This document shows positions 1-9,542 of a DNA stretch of 64,000 bases, piece by piece. Below the pieces are notes generated by a model. That model was not told the DNA's origin, did no database searches, and saw only the letters and a program-made list of their open reading frames with translations. The stretch covers positions 85,361 through 149,360 of the forward strand of contig NZ_JANFXK010000010.1 of NCBI RefSeq assembly GCF_024459955.1. Reading direction: 5' to 3'. The position numbers were made by a program, and so were the translations under genes. Numbering within the stretch: the stretch's first letter is position 1; the number at the start of each line of letters is the position of its first letter. The stretch comes from Anaerovorax odorimutans (GTDB taxonomy: Bacteria > Bacillota > Clostridia > Peptostreptococcales > Anaerovoracaceae).

Positions 1-2
1 GG

Positions 3-800
3 AACGTACAGAACGCATTGGGCTATGCCAGTATGTTCAACATGTTTGGGTTTGGTTTTGGTCCGCTTCTCTGCGGCCTGATCGCACAGTACATACCGTT
101 TTTTTCTTATCAGCTGCCATTTTTGCTTTTGCTCATCGCCCTTCTTTCGGCGCTGCTGATGCTGCTTCCGATCAAAAGCGAAAAAAAGCCTGCTTCGACA
201 TCGGCGAAAAGGAGCCGAATCAGTCTGGGAGTGCCTGATGAAAACAAGCAGGTCTTCTGGTTTTTTATTGCTCCGGCCGCATTTCTTATGCTGGCGCTGA
301 ATGGCGTTGTAATTTCGTTGGTCCCCACTTATGTAAAAACACTGTTTCATACATCGAATCTGTCATATTCGGGAGTGCTGCTCTTTATAATGCTGTTTGG
401 TTCGGGGGTGGCACAGCTGATTCGCAGGCCGGGCAGAGCGGAAAAACGGATTCAGTGGGGGATTCTTTTTCTGATTCTGGGAACCTGGGGAATGATCGCC
501 GCGGCGCCTTTTTCCAGCATTGCTCTGCTTCTTTTAAGCATGCTTCTTCAGGCGCTGGGGACTGGCTGGACGTTCCAGAGTGCCCTGCGAATGACCGGCG
601 AGATCAGTACGCCGGAAAACCGCAGCCGTATTATTTCCACCTTCTATGTGTGCGCCTACAGCGGCATGGCTTTTCCCACCATTGGGATCGGGCTTTTATC
701 GACCCTGTGGGACCTCAATACGGCGCTTTTTGCCTTTGGCATCCTGCTTACTGCTGCCGGCGCGGCGGTGGTGATACGATCGATACGCAAAAAGATATGA
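3..800 (+). CDS. MFS transporter, C-terminal part (5' end outside window)
   Basis: The frame is open from the first bases of the window, so only the C-terminal part (about 265 residues) is present. It shows hydrophobic helices separated by a charged central loop (K/R-rich, about residues 58-75), then further helices and a basic tail. This is the usual layout of the second half of a 12-helix major facilitator. Motifs such as the glycine-rich helix (FGFGFGPLLCG) fit an MFS drug or sugar-type exporter, but the substrate cannot be read. A convergent hairpin follows the stop. Confidence 0.8.
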   Translation, partial: NVQNALGYASMFNMFGFGFGPLLCGLIAQYIPFFSYQLPFLLLLIALLSALLMLLPIKSEKKPASTSAKRSRISLGVPDENKQVFWFFIAPAAFLMLALNGVVISLVPTYVKTLFHTSNLSYSGVLLFIMLFGSGVAQLIRRPGRAEKRIQWGILFLILGTWGMIAAAPFSSIALLLLSMLLQALGTGWTFQSALRMTGEISTPENRSRIISTFYVCAYSGMAFPTIGIGLLSTLWDLNTALFAFGILLTAAGAAVVIRSIRKKI

Positions 801-808
801 GTGATTAA

Positions 809-851
809 AAAAGGTACCGGACAAATCCTGTGATTTGCCCGGTACCTTTTT
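809..851. terminator. Bidirectional Rho-independent terminator
   Basis: A perfect stem built from AAGGTACCGG and CCGGTACCTT, extended by ACAAATC and GATTTG, is flanked by an A run on the left and a T run on the right. It can therefore terminate both the MFS gene and the convergent secreted-protein gene. Confidence 0.85.
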
Positions 852-897
852 AGAAATATGTACGGGGGAATTTCCCAATCTATCGGAGAATCTGCGA

Positions 898-2028
898 TTA
901 TTTCCATTTGAGGGCATAGCCGCCGCATTCGCGCTTATCTTTTGTATAGACCTTTACATAGTAGGTGCCCTTGGAAAGACGTCCGTATTTTGTCTTGCTC
1001 AAAATATAATTATCGGTCTCGCCCTTTTTATATTTCAGGCCTTTTACTTTCTTTCCCTTCTTATTGTACACATCCAGATAGCATTGATTCGTCATCTGGT
1101 TCTGCAGGTAGAACTTTACTTTTCCCGATTTTTTAACTTTAACTTTATACCAGTCGTGGCCCTTCTTTCCGGATAAAACGTAACCCCTGACCTTTTTGTT
1201 CCGCTTTACGGTTACTGCCTTTTTCCTGGTGGCTCCGCTTTTTTCTTTAATTTTCGTATTTTTCACGCTGAGCCAGAATGGGCGGTCATCGGCCGGGCCA
1301 AGGTTCTTTAGCCGCAGATAATAAGTCTTGCCTTTTTTGACGCCAAAATACACAGGAGAGTCAATATCATACATCTTTAGAACACTTCTGGAAATCTGCT
1401 GTTTCTTGCTGTTCAAAAGAGAGAATTTCACATCGTTCTCTCCGGCATAGAGGGACACTTTGATGGTGCCTGTCTCTTTGGCGGTAAACTTATAGGACTG
1501 GGATTTGGCATTCGGGTTGAAACCAAAATATTCTTTTTTACTTATGCTGATGGTGCGATCCGCAGACGGATATAACCGCACCTTCAAATCAAAGGCTGCG
1601 TTAAAAGAACCGGACTTTCCGTAAACCGCGAAATAGCACTTTTCCCCGGTGACTCCGGAGTCTGTCAGAAGATGCTGTTCATCTTTTTTCATAGGTAATT
1701 TGGCTTCCCATTTGTCGTTAAGCTCTTCTTTTGTGCCGCAATCATACCAGATATCACCCGTTCCCTGAGAATTTTCAACGATTAAATCGATTGTCCCGCT
1801 TTCAGAAAAGGGAATTTCATAGAGCGCTCCGTGGTGTCCGTTGAAAAGGACAGGACTGCTGTTCGAAACCTGGCAGGTTGTCTTAGGGATACTTTCGTTT
1901 GGATTATAGACCTTTGTTGGCTGCAGGACTGCTGTGGGCTCGAGGCTTTCGGCAGCCAGGGCTGTTGCCGGAATCAGCGTTACGAGAAGCATGACTCCGG
2001 TTATCAGAGCTGTAATTTTCTTTTTCAT
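898..2028 (-). CDS. Secreted protein with PPC-like beta-sandwich repeats
   Basis: 376 residues. The N-terminus is a classic Sec signal peptide: a KKK start, a hydrophobic stretch and an ALAAES cleavage region near residue 25. The mature protein is lysine-rich and contains about three beta-sandwich segments (approximately 60-150, 155-255 and 265-376). Motifs such as YYLRLKN and GTYYVKVYT resemble bacterial pre-peptidase C-terminal (PPC) domains. There is no protease domain, so it is probably a stand-alone surface or matrix protein. The start is set by AAGGAGGAAAG just upstream, and a good sigma-A promoter lies 40-70 bases further up. The function is unknown. Confidence 0.75.
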   Translation of the reverse strand: MKKKITALITGVMLLVTLIPATALAAESLEPTAVLQPTKVYNPNESIPKTTCQVSNSSPVLFNGHHGALYEIPFSESGTIDLIVENSQGTGDIWYDCGTKEELNDKWEAKLPMKKDEQHLLTDSGVTGEKCYFAVYGKSGSFNAAFDLKVRLYPSADRTISISKKEYFGFNPNAKSQSYKFTAKETGTIKVSLYAGENDVKFSLLNSKKQQISRSVLKMYDIDSPVYFGVKKGKTYYLRLKNLGPADDRPFWLSVKNTKIKEKSGATRKKAVTVKRNKKVRGYVLSGKKGHDWYKVKVKKSGKVKFYLQNQMTNQCYLDVYNKKGKKVKGLKYKKGETDNYILSKTKYGRLSKGTYYVKVYTKDKRECGGYALKWK

Positions 2029-2067
2029 ACTTTCCTCCTTTTTTTACACAATAGAATTCACACTCAA

Positions 2068-2096
2068 ATTATAACATGTCTTCTGAACTAATGCAA
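2068..2096 (-). promoter_or_regulatory. Sigma-A promoter for the secreted PPC-like protein
   Basis: On the minus strand TTGCAT, a 17-base spacer and TATAAT precede the ribosome site of the gene ending at 898. Confidence 0.65.
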
Positions 2097-2204
2097 TTTT
2101 CAGATAAATACTTGTGAGAAGGTACGGAACTGCTACAGCGATGTTTATACGTTTTATTTTATACTTTCGCGCCCTTTTCCCGGGAGGGGATACCGCGCGG
2201 AATC

Positions 2205-2233
2205 TTGATTTGTATGGGGGTGCGTGCTATACT
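2205..2233 (+). promoter_or_regulatory. Sigma-A promoter for the hybrid histidine kinase
   Basis: TTGATT, 17 bases, then TATACT preceded by TGC (extended -10). Transcription would start about 110 bases before the kinase start codon. Confidence 0.65.
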
Positions 2234-2349
2234 GATACGTATATGGACAGTGTGCGCTTTAGCCGCAATTTGTCAATACGCATAAGTATTCGGAGAGGGG
2301 AAACGTTGATAATTCATTGCTCCGCTGTACATTTGGAAAGGATAAAAAG

Positions 2350-5300
2350 ATGGGAAACGCACAGACGGTGAGCGGGACTGTAGATACATTTTGCCGGGCA
2401 TGGCTTGAACAACGGGATGCCATAGGGGCGGCGGCATTTTTAGCAGAAGAAATTAGTTTTATCGGGCCTGGTGAGGGCGAGTACGCCAACGGAAAGGTCG
2501 ATATGACTCAATATATTCGCCAGGATATTCAGGAGCTGACAGAACCGTTTTCATGTGAAACTTCAGTAATCCATGAGCACATGTTTGATGAACATGTTTG
2601 CAGTCTGTCCGCGACGCTTACCCTGAAAAATTCTCAATATACCTGGAGGCTGCGTGGATTCTTCGTTTTGGCCCGGCGGTATGAACGCTGGCTGATTCAC
2701 GATCTGCATATTGCGGAACCGGGCAGCAGCCAGCGGGGGCAGGAACACTACCCCAAAACTCTGGTGATGGAAAATATTGTTCGCCAGCGGCAGCAGCTTC
2801 TGAACGATTCTCTGCCCGGGGGCATGATGGGTGGATATATTGAGGAAGGGTTTCCTTTCTACTTTATCAACCGCCAGATGCTGGACTACCTGGGCTATGA
2901 GAACGAAGCGGAATTCGTCACTGATATCGGCGGCCTGATTTCCAACTGCATGCACCCGGATGATCGTGCGGTGGTGGATGCGGCGGTAGGCCGCGGATTG
3001 GAGAGCAACAGCCAGTACACAGTGGAATACCGGATGAAGAAAAAGGACGGCTCTTACATATGGGTGCATGACACCGGGCTGAGGATGACCGCGGAAGATG
3101 GGCGGAGCGCGATTACTTCCGTATGCATTGATATTACAGAGGAAAAACTGCTTCAGGAGCGTGCTAAGGAGCTTTACGAAAAGGAAATCGCCTATTTTGC
3201 GGAGCTGACTGTTGCGGAAGGGGCCATGCAGGGACGCATTAATGTTACCAGGAACCAAGTGGAAAGCTATGTGGCAACTTCGGATGTGGCAGTCGCTACG
3301 GTAGGTGACACCTACGACAATACGATTGAACATTTGGCTTCTTCCGCCGCGGACCTAAAGCAGGGGAATGAGGTTCGCCGTGTTCTTAAACGTGAGAAAG
3401 TCCTCGATGATTATGCTAAGGGGGAAACGGACTATCATTTTGAATTCCTGCGGCAGCGTAACGGTGGGTCGGGAGCTTTCTGGGGAAGTACCAATCTGCG
3501 GACCTGCCTTAACCCTAAGACTGGCGATGTTGTGATGTTTTTCTACACCGTGGATATCACAGAACAGAAGCTGCAGAAACAGCTTTTGGAAAATGTATCC
3601 AAATTGGATTATGATATTATTACGGAGATCGACTTGCAGACAGGCAAGTATCGTCTGGCGGCATATGAGGACCGGAAAAAGCTGACGATTCCGCTAAAGG
3701 GGGATTTTCAAAAGGAAATCAGCCTTGTGGCGGACAGATATATGGACGAGGCAGCCCGGGCAGAGTTCCTCGAGAAACTCAATTTTGATTATATGAGAGC
3801 GGAACTGTCGGAAAACGGAGTCTATACTTTTATTTTGGAAGTCCAGGAGGCGCGAGGCAAACGGGTCAAGAGGTTCCAGGTATTCTATATCAGTGAGGAG
3901 CTGGACAGGGTCTGCATGACCCGTGCCGATGTGACTGACGTAATGCGGCAGGGGCAGCGGCAGAAAGAAGAACTGTCCGCGGCTCTGGCAGCTGCCGAAC
4001 AGGCCAACGCCGCCAAGTCGGATTTTCTTTCGCGCATGAGCCACGAAATCAGAACTCCTATGAACGCGATTATCGGTATGAGTACTATCGCAGCCCAATC
4101 CATCGGCAATGATGAGCAGGTAGCGGATTGTATTTCTAAGATCGGCATTTCCTCCCGTTTTCTCCTGTCCCTTATCAATGATATTTTGGACATGAGCCGG
4201 ATTGAAAGCGGCAAAATGCTGCTGAAAAATGAGAAGATTCCGACGGAGGAGTTCCTTCAAGGCATCAATTCTATCTGCTATACGCAGGCGGCGTCGAAGG
4301 GCCTGGACTACGAGTGTATCGTAGACCCGGTATTGGACGATTACTACATTGGCGATGCTATGAAACTCCAGCAAGTGCTGATTAATATTTTAAGCAATGC
4401 CATCAAATTTACAAGTGAAGGCGGTCGTGTAGCATTCTCTGTGGAGCAGCGCAGCAAGACAAAGAATGGTGCAGCGCTTCGATTCATTGTCAACGATACG
4501 GGTACGGGTATGAGTGAAGATTTTCTCCCACACATCTTTGAGGCGTTTTCTCAGGAGAGCACCGGTACTACGGCGCTCTATGGGGGCACCGGTCTGGGAA
4601 TGGCTATCTCCAAGAATATCATCGATATGATGGGAGGCAAGATCACCGTGCGGTCCATTAAGGATATCGGTACGGAATTTACCGTGGATGTGAAGCTGGG
4701 CATTACTGAGGAAGAGAAGCTGCGGCACAAACAGAAGAAGCATGATTATAATTTTTCCTATTTGAAAACGCTGGTGGTGGATGACGATGTGGCGGTCTGC
4801 GAAAGCGCTGTTTCCACATTGAGAGAGCTTGGAATTACGGCAAAATGGGTGGACAGCGGCCGCAAAGCGGTAGAGCTGGTAAAGACCCAATGGGAAGCAC
4901 ATAAATATTTTGATATGATTCTCATCGACTGGAAGATGCCGGACATGGACGGTATTGAAACGGCACGGCAGGTGCGTGCTATCGTAGGTCCGGAGGTTAC
5001 CATTATTATTATGACCGCTTACGATTGGAGCGCGATTGAGCATGAGGCCAGGCTGGCCGGCGTTAACCTGCTTATGAGCAAACCCATGTTCAAATCAGCG
5101 CTGGTATCGGCTTTCTCCAAAGCATTGGGACAAAAGGAGGAGCAGGAACAGAAAGGGGACAAGGAGGATTTTAATTTTATAGGAAAACGGATTTTGCTGG
5201 TGGAGGACAATGCGATCAATACTGAGGTTGCCGCCGCGCTGCTGGAGACCAGCGGGTTTGAGGTGGATACCGCAGAGAACGGATTACAGGCGCTGGAGAT

Positions 5301-5571
5301 CTTCACCAGAAGCCAGGCGGGGTATTATGACGCAATCCTGATGGATATTCGGATGCCCCTGATGGACGGCCTGACGGCGACGAGGAATATCCGGCATCTG
5401 AGCAATGCGGATGCTAAGACAATCCCCATTATCGCCATGACTGCCAACGCATTCGACGATGACATCGAAAAATCCAAGGAAGCGGGAATGAACGCCCACC
5501 TGGCAAAGCCCATCGAACCCATGCGGCTATACCAGACTCTTTATGATTTTATTTTTGGGAAAGAGGAGTAA
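2350..5571 (+). CDS. Hybrid sensor histidine kinase with two receiver domains
   Basis: About 1073 residues from the ATG at 2350. That start has GGAAAGG seven bases upstream; a TTG at 2317 in the same frame has no ribosome site. Order of parts: an NTF2/SnoaL-like domain (about 5-125), a PAS domain (about 150-270) with the typical IWVHDTG-type strand, a further PAS-like region, HisKA with SHEIRTPMNAIIG (phospho-His near 565), a HATPase with NAIKFT (N box near 682) and G boxes, then REC1 (LVVDDD, Asp near 860 in LIDWKMPDMDG) and REC2 (LLVEDN, Asp near 998 in LMDIRMP). There are no membrane helices, so it is a cytoplasmic sensor. No HPt domain or DNA-binding output is attached, so a separate partner is expected. 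The ligand is unknown. Confidence 0.9.
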   Translation: MGNAQTVSGTVDTFCRAWLEQRDAIGAAAFLAEEISFIGPGEGEYANGKVDMTQYIRQDIQELTEPFSCETSVIHEHMFDEHVCSLSATLTLKNSQYTWRLRGFFVLARRYERWLIHDLHIAEPGSSQRGQEHYPKTLVMENIVRQRQQLLNDSLPGGMMGGYIEEGFPFYFINRQMLDYLGYENEAEFVTDIGGLISNCMHPDDRAVVDAAVGRGLESNSQYTVEYRMKKKDGSYIWVHDTGLRMTAEDGRSAITSVCIDITEEKLLQERAKELYEKEIAYFAELTVAEGAMQGRINVTRNQVESYVATSDVAVATVGDTYDNTIEHLASSAADLKQGNEVRRVLKREKVLDDYAKGETDYHFEFLRQRNGGSGAFWGSTNLRTCLNPKTGDVVMFFYTVDITEQKLQKQLLENVSKLDYDIITEIDLQTGKYRLAAYEDRKKLTIPLKGDFQKEISLVADRYMDEAARAEFLEKLNFDYMRAELSENGVYTFILEVQEARGKRVKRFQVFYISEELDRVCMTRADVTDVMRQGQRQKEELSAALAAAEQANAAKSDFLSRMSHEIRTPMNAIIGMSTIAAQSIGNDEQVADCISKIGISSRFLLSLINDILDMSRIESGKMLLKNEKIPTEEFLQGINSICYTQAASKGLDYECIVDPVLDDYYIGDAMKLQQVLINILSNAIKFTSEGGRVAFSVEQRSKTKNGAALRFIVNDTGTGMSEDFLPHIFEAFSQESTGTTALYGGTGLGMAISKNIIDMMGGKITVRSIKDIGTEFTVDVKLGITEEEKLRHKQKKHDYNFSYLKTLVVDDDVAVCESAVSTLRELGITAKWVDSGRKAVELVKTQWEAHKYFDMILIDWKMPDMDGIETARQVRAIVGPEVTIIIMTAYDWSAIEHEARLAGVNLLMSKPMFKSALVSAFSKALGQKEEQEQKGDKEDFNFIGKRILLVEDNAINTEVAAALLETSGFEVDTAENGLQALEIFTRSQAGYYDAILMDIRMPLMDGLTATRNIRHLSNADAKTIPIIAMTANAFDDDIEKSKEAGMNAHLAKPIEPMRLYQTLYDFIFGKEE

Positions 5572-5613
5572 GCAACCGGTGCGCTGTGCAAGGAAATTTC
5601 CCTATATAGAAAT

Positions 5614-5664
5614 CAAGGAAGCACAGAACGAACGTTTCTTTTATCCTGTGTTTCCTTGTTTTTT
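5614..5664 (+). terminator. Terminator after the histidine kinase (element copy 1)
   Basis: CAAGGAAGCACAG pairs with CTGTGTTTCCTTG and is followed by six T. The loop side contains a LexA-box match (5625-5638). The same arrangement recurs at 6384-6442. Confidence 0.75.
5625..5638. promoter_or_regulatory. LexA/SOS box, copy 1
   Basis: AGAACGAACGTTTC matches the Bacillus-type LexA consensus CGAACRNRYGTTYC at 13 of 14 positions. It is followed 30 bases on by TGCTGGAAT, a weak extended -10. The nearest downstream gene is the small protein at 6194. Confidence 0.5.
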
Positions 5665-6060
5665 GTGCTGGAATGAAAGGAAAATAAGGTTTCAATTTGG
5701 GATATGGAATTTTTTTGAAATATGCATATTTGTTCAACAACGGATTCCTTTCTGCTTTGTTGTTGATGTATTTTCAAGGGTTGCGGTCTCTGTTCCTGTT
5801 CAAAGCTGCATATTAATCGAGATTCTACGCTCACATGCTCTGTATCCTTGAGAAAAGTTCAACAAGAACCTGACTTTTCGCTGCGTGTTGATAAAAATAG
5901 CAATTTGTCTTTTTTGCAGTTTTCCATATGAGCCGATTCTTGCGGCATAACTTGCTGCAAGGCAGAAAATGCTGGGCAGGGTGGGCTTATTAATTGAAAT
6001 TACAAAGTGACTTGAAGCGGTAAAAGGACAGCAAAAACAGTAATGCGTGTTATGAATGAA

Positions 6061-6090
6061 TTGATCTGTTTTTATGGAAAATGTTATAAT
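6061..6090 (+). promoter_or_regulatory. Sigma-A promoter for the small membrane protein
   Basis: TTGATC, an 18-base spacer and TATAAT with the extended TGT just before it. It lies about 100 bases before the start codon at 6194. Confidence 0.65.
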
Positions 6091-6193
6091 TAGTTAAATC
6101 CAGAGGATACTTATTACGATATGCGCATATCCAGCAGGTTAAACATTGTGATATTAGCAGATTTTTTCTAAATTAGTTAAGGAGAATGTTTGG

Positions 6194-6343
6194 ATGAATA
6201 ATGATGGACAACTAATGACTTTAGGACCATTTATATTGCTTATTATTGTAGCAGTTTTTGTTATTGCGGGTGTAGTAGTATATAAATGTTTAAAAAAACC
6301 GAATCAAGAAAAAAAGAATATTAATAAAAATCCAGAAAAGTGA
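6194..6343 (+). CDS. Small single-helix membrane protein (49 residues)
   Basis: A 49-codon frame with AAGGAG nine bases before its ATG, its own promoter upstream and a perfect terminator downstream, so a real gene is likely despite its size. Residues about 10-30 form one hydrophobic helix (PFILLIIVAVFVIAGVVVY), followed by a lysine/asparagine-rich cytoplasmic tail. The N-out, basic-in topology suggests a small bitopic protein. No family was recognised. Its position between two LexA-box elements makes a damage-related role conceivable, but nothing in the protein shows this. Confidence 0.6.
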   Translation: MNNDGQLMTLGPFILLIIVAVFVIAGVVVYKCLKKPNQEKKNINKNPEK

Positions 6344-6383
6344 AATCAGTAACTAATTCTGGTGGACAAGTATAACTGTTAAA

Positions 6384-6427
6384 GAAGTACAGAACAAATG
6401 TTCCTTTTTGTTCTGTACTTTTTAATT
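6384..6427 (+). terminator. Terminator after the small protein (element copy 2)
   Basis: AAGTACAGAACAAA pairs perfectly with TTTGTTCTGTACTT, followed by T-rich sequence. The LexA-box match lies inside the hairpin. Confidence 0.8.
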
Positions 6428-6442
6428 TTTCTGTGCTAGAAT
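6391..6442 (+). promoter_or_regulatory. LexA/SOS box copy 2 with extended -10 promoter
   Basis: AGAACAAATGTTCC (6391-6404) matches CGAACRNRYGTTYC at 13 of 14 positions. TGCTAGAAT (6434-6442) forms an extended -10, with TGTACT 17 bases before the hexamer as a poor -35. It precedes rhuM-like, uvrB and uvrA. SOS control of uvrBA by LexA is established in Firmicutes; its use here is inferred. Confidence 0.6.
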
Positions 6443-6511
6443 GGAAGGAAAATGAGGGTATCTGTAAAATTATTAGTTTGGCAAGAACAGCTATGATAGG
6501 AGAAAATTTGT

Positions 6512-7528
6512 ATGAGCGAATTTCCCTTTATTATTTATAAATCGCAGCAAGAAGATGTGTCTGTTAATGCGCTAATGAAGAATGAAACAATTTGGCTGAC
6601 CCAAAAAGGAATGGCAGAGTTATTTGGAATTGATAAATCAGGGATTAGCAGACATTTGAAAAATATTTTTGAAAGTGGAGAACTAGATGAAAAAGTGGTT
6701 GTTGCAAAAATTGCAATACCCACTCAGCACGGAGCTATCCCTGATAAAGTCCAGAACTCCTTAACAAATTATTATAATTTAGATGCCATTATATCGGTTG
6801 GTTATCGGGTTGACTCTATGCGCGCTACACATTTTCGCATATGGGCTACGGGTGTATTAAAGGACTTTATAATCAAAGGATTCGCAATGGATGATGAGCG
6901 GTTGAAACAGGGGAAAACAGCCTTTGGGAATGATTATTTCAGAGAGCTGTTGGAGAGAGTACGGTCAATTCGAGCCAGTGAGCGAAGAATTTGGCAGCAG
7001 GTTACAGACATCTTTGCAGAATGCAGTATTGATTATGACAAAAACGCTGAGATAACACATCAGTTTTATGCTATGGTGCAAAATAAATTTCATTATGCAA
7101 TTGCCGGACAAACAGCCGCTGAGATCGTTTATACAAAGGCAGACCATACAAAAGATCATATGGGCCTTACAACCTGGAAGGCTGCACCGGATGGGCGGGT
7201 ATTAAAATCAGATGTTTCAATTGCTAAAAATTACTTGAACGAGAAACAAATTAGAAGTTTAGAAAGAGCAGTGACAGGATACTTTGATTATATAGAGGAT
7301 TTGATTGAGCGCGAAAATACGTTTACTATGGAGGAATTTGCCAGCAGCGTCAATGCGTTTCTTGAATTCAGAAGATACGATATCTTACCGGATAAGGGCA
7401 GGATATCAAGTAGACAGGCGAAAGAAAAGGCAGAAGCTGAATATGAACTATTTAGTAAGACGCAGAATATTGAATCTGATTTTGATAAACAGGTAAAAAA
7501 ACTATTGGAAGAAAAATCGAATCAGTAA
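6512..7528 (+). CDS. RhuM family protein
   Basis: 338 residues, with AGGAG nine bases before the ATG. The N-terminal part (about 15-125) matches RhuM proteins: TIWLTQKGMAELFGIDKSGI with a helix-turn-helix-like segment, SRHLKNIF, NYYNLDAIISVGYRVDS and THFRIWAT. The C-terminal half carries FHYAIAGQTAAEI and FLEFRRYDIL, also typical of the family. RhuM is a widespread protein first named from Salmonella SPI-3, often found on islands and near toxin or defence genes; its biochemical role is not settled. It sits 20 bases before uvrB, so it probably shares the SOS transcript. Its base composition is more AT-rich than uvrBA, suggesting later acquisition. Confidence 0.85.
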   Translation: MSEFPFIIYKSQQEDVSVNALMKNETIWLTQKGMAELFGIDKSGISRHLKNIFESGELDEKVVVAKIAIPTQHGAIPDKVQNSLTNYYNLDAIISVGYRVDSMRATHFRIWATGVLKDFIIKGFAMDDERLKQGKTAFGNDYFRELLERVRSIRASERRIWQQVTDIFAECSIDYDKNAEITHQFYAMVQNKFHYAIAGQTAAEIVYTKADHTKDHMGLTTWKAAPDGRVLKSDVSIAKNYLNEKQIRSLERAVTGYFDYIEDLIERENTFTMEEFASSVNAFLEFRRYDILPDKGRISSRQAKEKAEAEYELFSKTQNIESDFDKQVKKLLEEKSNQ

Positions 7529-7548
7529 ACCAAGGGAGAGAAAAATAA

Positions 7549-9531
7549 ATGCGTGAAGAACGACGTTTTGAAATAGCTTCAGAATACAAGCCCATGGGCG
7601 ACCAGCCACAGGCAATCGAAAAACTGGCGCAGGGCATCATGGAGGGAAAAGAACATCAGACCCTGATGGGGGTCACCGGTTCCGGAAAAACCTTTACCAT
7701 GGCCAATATCATACAAAAAGTACAAAAACCGACGCTGGTTATTTCCCACAACAAAACACTGGCCGCACAGCTCCACGGAGAATTCAAGGAGTTTTTCCCG
7801 GACAACGCGGTGGAATACTTTGTGTCCTACTACGACTACTACCAGCCGGAGGCTTACGTGCCTTCCACAGACACATATATCGAAAAAGACTCCGACATCA
7901 ACGATGAAATTGAAAAACTGCGCCACTCGGCGACAGCAGCCCTGTCGGAACGGCGGGACGTTATCATCGTAGCCAGCGTTTCCTGTATTTACGGATTGGG
8001 AAGTCCGGTGGATTACGAGAATCAGGTGCTTTCCCTGCGCCCGGGCATGGAAAAGAACCGTCAGGAAATCCTCCGGCGTCTGGTGGACATCCAGTACACC
8101 CGCAACGACATGGGTTTTACCAGAGGAACCTTCCGGGTACGGGGGGATGTGGTGGATATCTATCCGGCCGGAGCTGAAAACGCCGTCAGAGTCGAGCTTT
8201 TCGGCGATGAGGTGGAAACCATCAAGGAACTCAATCCGGTTACAGGCGAGATCATCGGGCTGCGCAACCATGTTGCCGTATATCCGGCGTCTCATTACGT
8301 TACCACAAAAGAAAAGATTGAAGAGGCGGCCCTGACCATCGGCGCAGAGCTGGAAGAACGGGTTCAGTGGTTCAAGGACCGGGGCAAGCTGATCGAAGCC
8401 CAGAGAATCGAACAGCGGACCCGCTACGATATCGAAATGCTGCGGGAGATCGGCAGCTGCAAGGGAATCGAAAACTATTCCCGTCATCTCAACGGCCTGC
8501 CGCCGGGAACCCGCCCTTATACGCTGATCGACTATTTCCCCGACGATTTTCTGATTATGATCGACGAGTCTCACGTGATGCTGCCCCAGCTGCGGGCCAT
8601 GTACGCCGGGGACCGTTCGCGGAAGAGCTCACTGGTGGAATACGGTTTCCGTTTGCCTTCGGCGCTGGACAACCGTCCTCTTCAATTCGAAGAATTCCAA
8701 AAGCTGGCCAACCAGTGCGTTTACGTCAGCGCTACGCCGGGTCCTTACGAAAAGGAACAGAGCGGCGGTATCACAGCGGAACAGATCATTCGTCCGACTG
8801 GCCTTTTGGACCCATTGATTCAGGTGCAGAAGAGCGAAGGCCAGATCGACCATCTGATCGGAGAGATCAATAAAACCGTAGAAAAGGAAGAAAAGGTTCT
8901 GGTGACGACTCTGACCAAAAAAATGGCCGAGAGCCTTACAGATTATCTGAAAAATGCCGGAATCCGTGTTAGATATCTCCATTCTGAGGTAGATACATTG
9001 GAGCGGATGGAAATCATTCGGGATCTGCGAATGAATGTTTTCGACGTGCTGGTAGGCATCAACCTGCTGCGGGAAGGACTGGACATTCCGGAGGTTTCCC
9101 TGGTGGCTATTTTAGACGCAGACAAGCAGGGTTTCCTGCGTACCGAGACTTCGCTGATCCAGACCATCGGCCGTGCGGCCAGACATTCGGAGGGCCGAGT
9201 CATCATGTATGCCGATGAAATCAGTCCGGCCATGAAGGTTTCCATTGAAGAGACGGAGCGGCGGCGCAAGATTCAGGACGCTTATAACAAGGAACACGGA
9301 ATCACGCCGCAGACCATTAAAAAATCGGTGCGGGCAGTAATCGAGGCCACCAAGGTGGCGGAGGACGAAGCCCAGTATCAGGGAAAGAGTCCGCTGGAGC
9401 TGACGAAGAAAGAACTGGCGGCTTATGTAAAGCAGCTGGAAAAGGAAATGAAACAGGCGGCGGCCGATTTGCAGTTCGAGCGGGCGGCCATGCTGCGTGA
9501 CCAGATTTTCGAATATAAAGTAAAACTATAA
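7549..9531 (+). CDS. uvrB: Excinuclease ABC subunit B (UvrB)
   Basis: 660 residues, the full family length. UvrB is the damage-verifying helicase-like subunit of nucleotide excision repair: it is loaded by UvrA and then recruits UvrC. Visible features are Walker A GVTGSGKT (about 41-48), the beta-hairpin region [10 protein letters not shown], the DESH box ([10 protein letters not shown]), motif VI (QTIGRAARH) and the C-terminal UVR domain (about 620-655), which contacts UvrC. The start follows GGGAGAG. uvrA begins 11 bases downstream. uvrC is not in the window. Confidence 0.98.
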   Translation: MREERRFEIASEYKPMGDQPQAIEKLAQGIMEGKEHQTLMGVTGSGKTFTMANIIQKVQKPTLVISHNKTLAAQLHGEFKEFFPDNAVEYFVSYYDYYQPEAYVPSTDTYIEKDSDINDEIEKLRHSATAALSERRDVIIVASVSCIYGLGSPVDYENQVLSLRPGMEKNRQEILRRLVDIQYTRNDMGFTRGTFRVRGDVVDIYPAGAENAVRVELFGDEVETIKELNPVTGEIIGLRNHVAVYPASHYVTTKEKIEEAALTIGAELEERVQWFKDRGKLIEAQRIEQRTRYDIEMLREIGSCKGIENYSRHLNGLPPGTRPYTLIDYFPDDFLIMIDESHVMLPQLRAMYAGDRSRKSSLVEYGFRLPSALDNRPLQFEEFQKLANQCVYVSATPGPYEKEQSGGITAEQIIRPTGLLDPLIQVQKSEGQIDHLIGEINKTVEKEEKVLVTTLTKKMAESLTDYLKNAGIRVRYLHSEVDTLERMEIIRDLRMNVFDVLVGINLLREGLDIPEVSLVAILDADKQGFLRTETSLIQTIGRAARHSEGRVIMYADEISPAMKVSIEETERRRKIQDAYNKEHGITPQTIKKSVRAVIEATKVAEDEAQYQGKSPLELTKKELAAYVKQLEKEMKQAAADLQFERAAMLRDQIFEYKVKL

Positions 9532-9542
9532 GAGGATAAGAG

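Larger units (their letters stand above)
2029..2349. other. Divergent intergenic region
   Basis: This holds the minus-strand promoter at 2068-2096 and the plus-strand promoter at 2205-2233. No other gene or structured RNA was recognised in it. Confidence 0.6.
5572..6193. other. 622-base gap after the kinase gene
   Basis: It contains the terminator/LexA-box element (5611-5690) and a strong promoter at 6061-6090. The stretch 5700-6050 shows no convincing gene; short frames on both strands lack ribosome sites. Confidence 0.6.

Noticed and set aside
7579..8574. Minus-strand 331-codon frame opposite uvrB
   Set aside because: Shadow of uvrB; no start signals or protein similarity.
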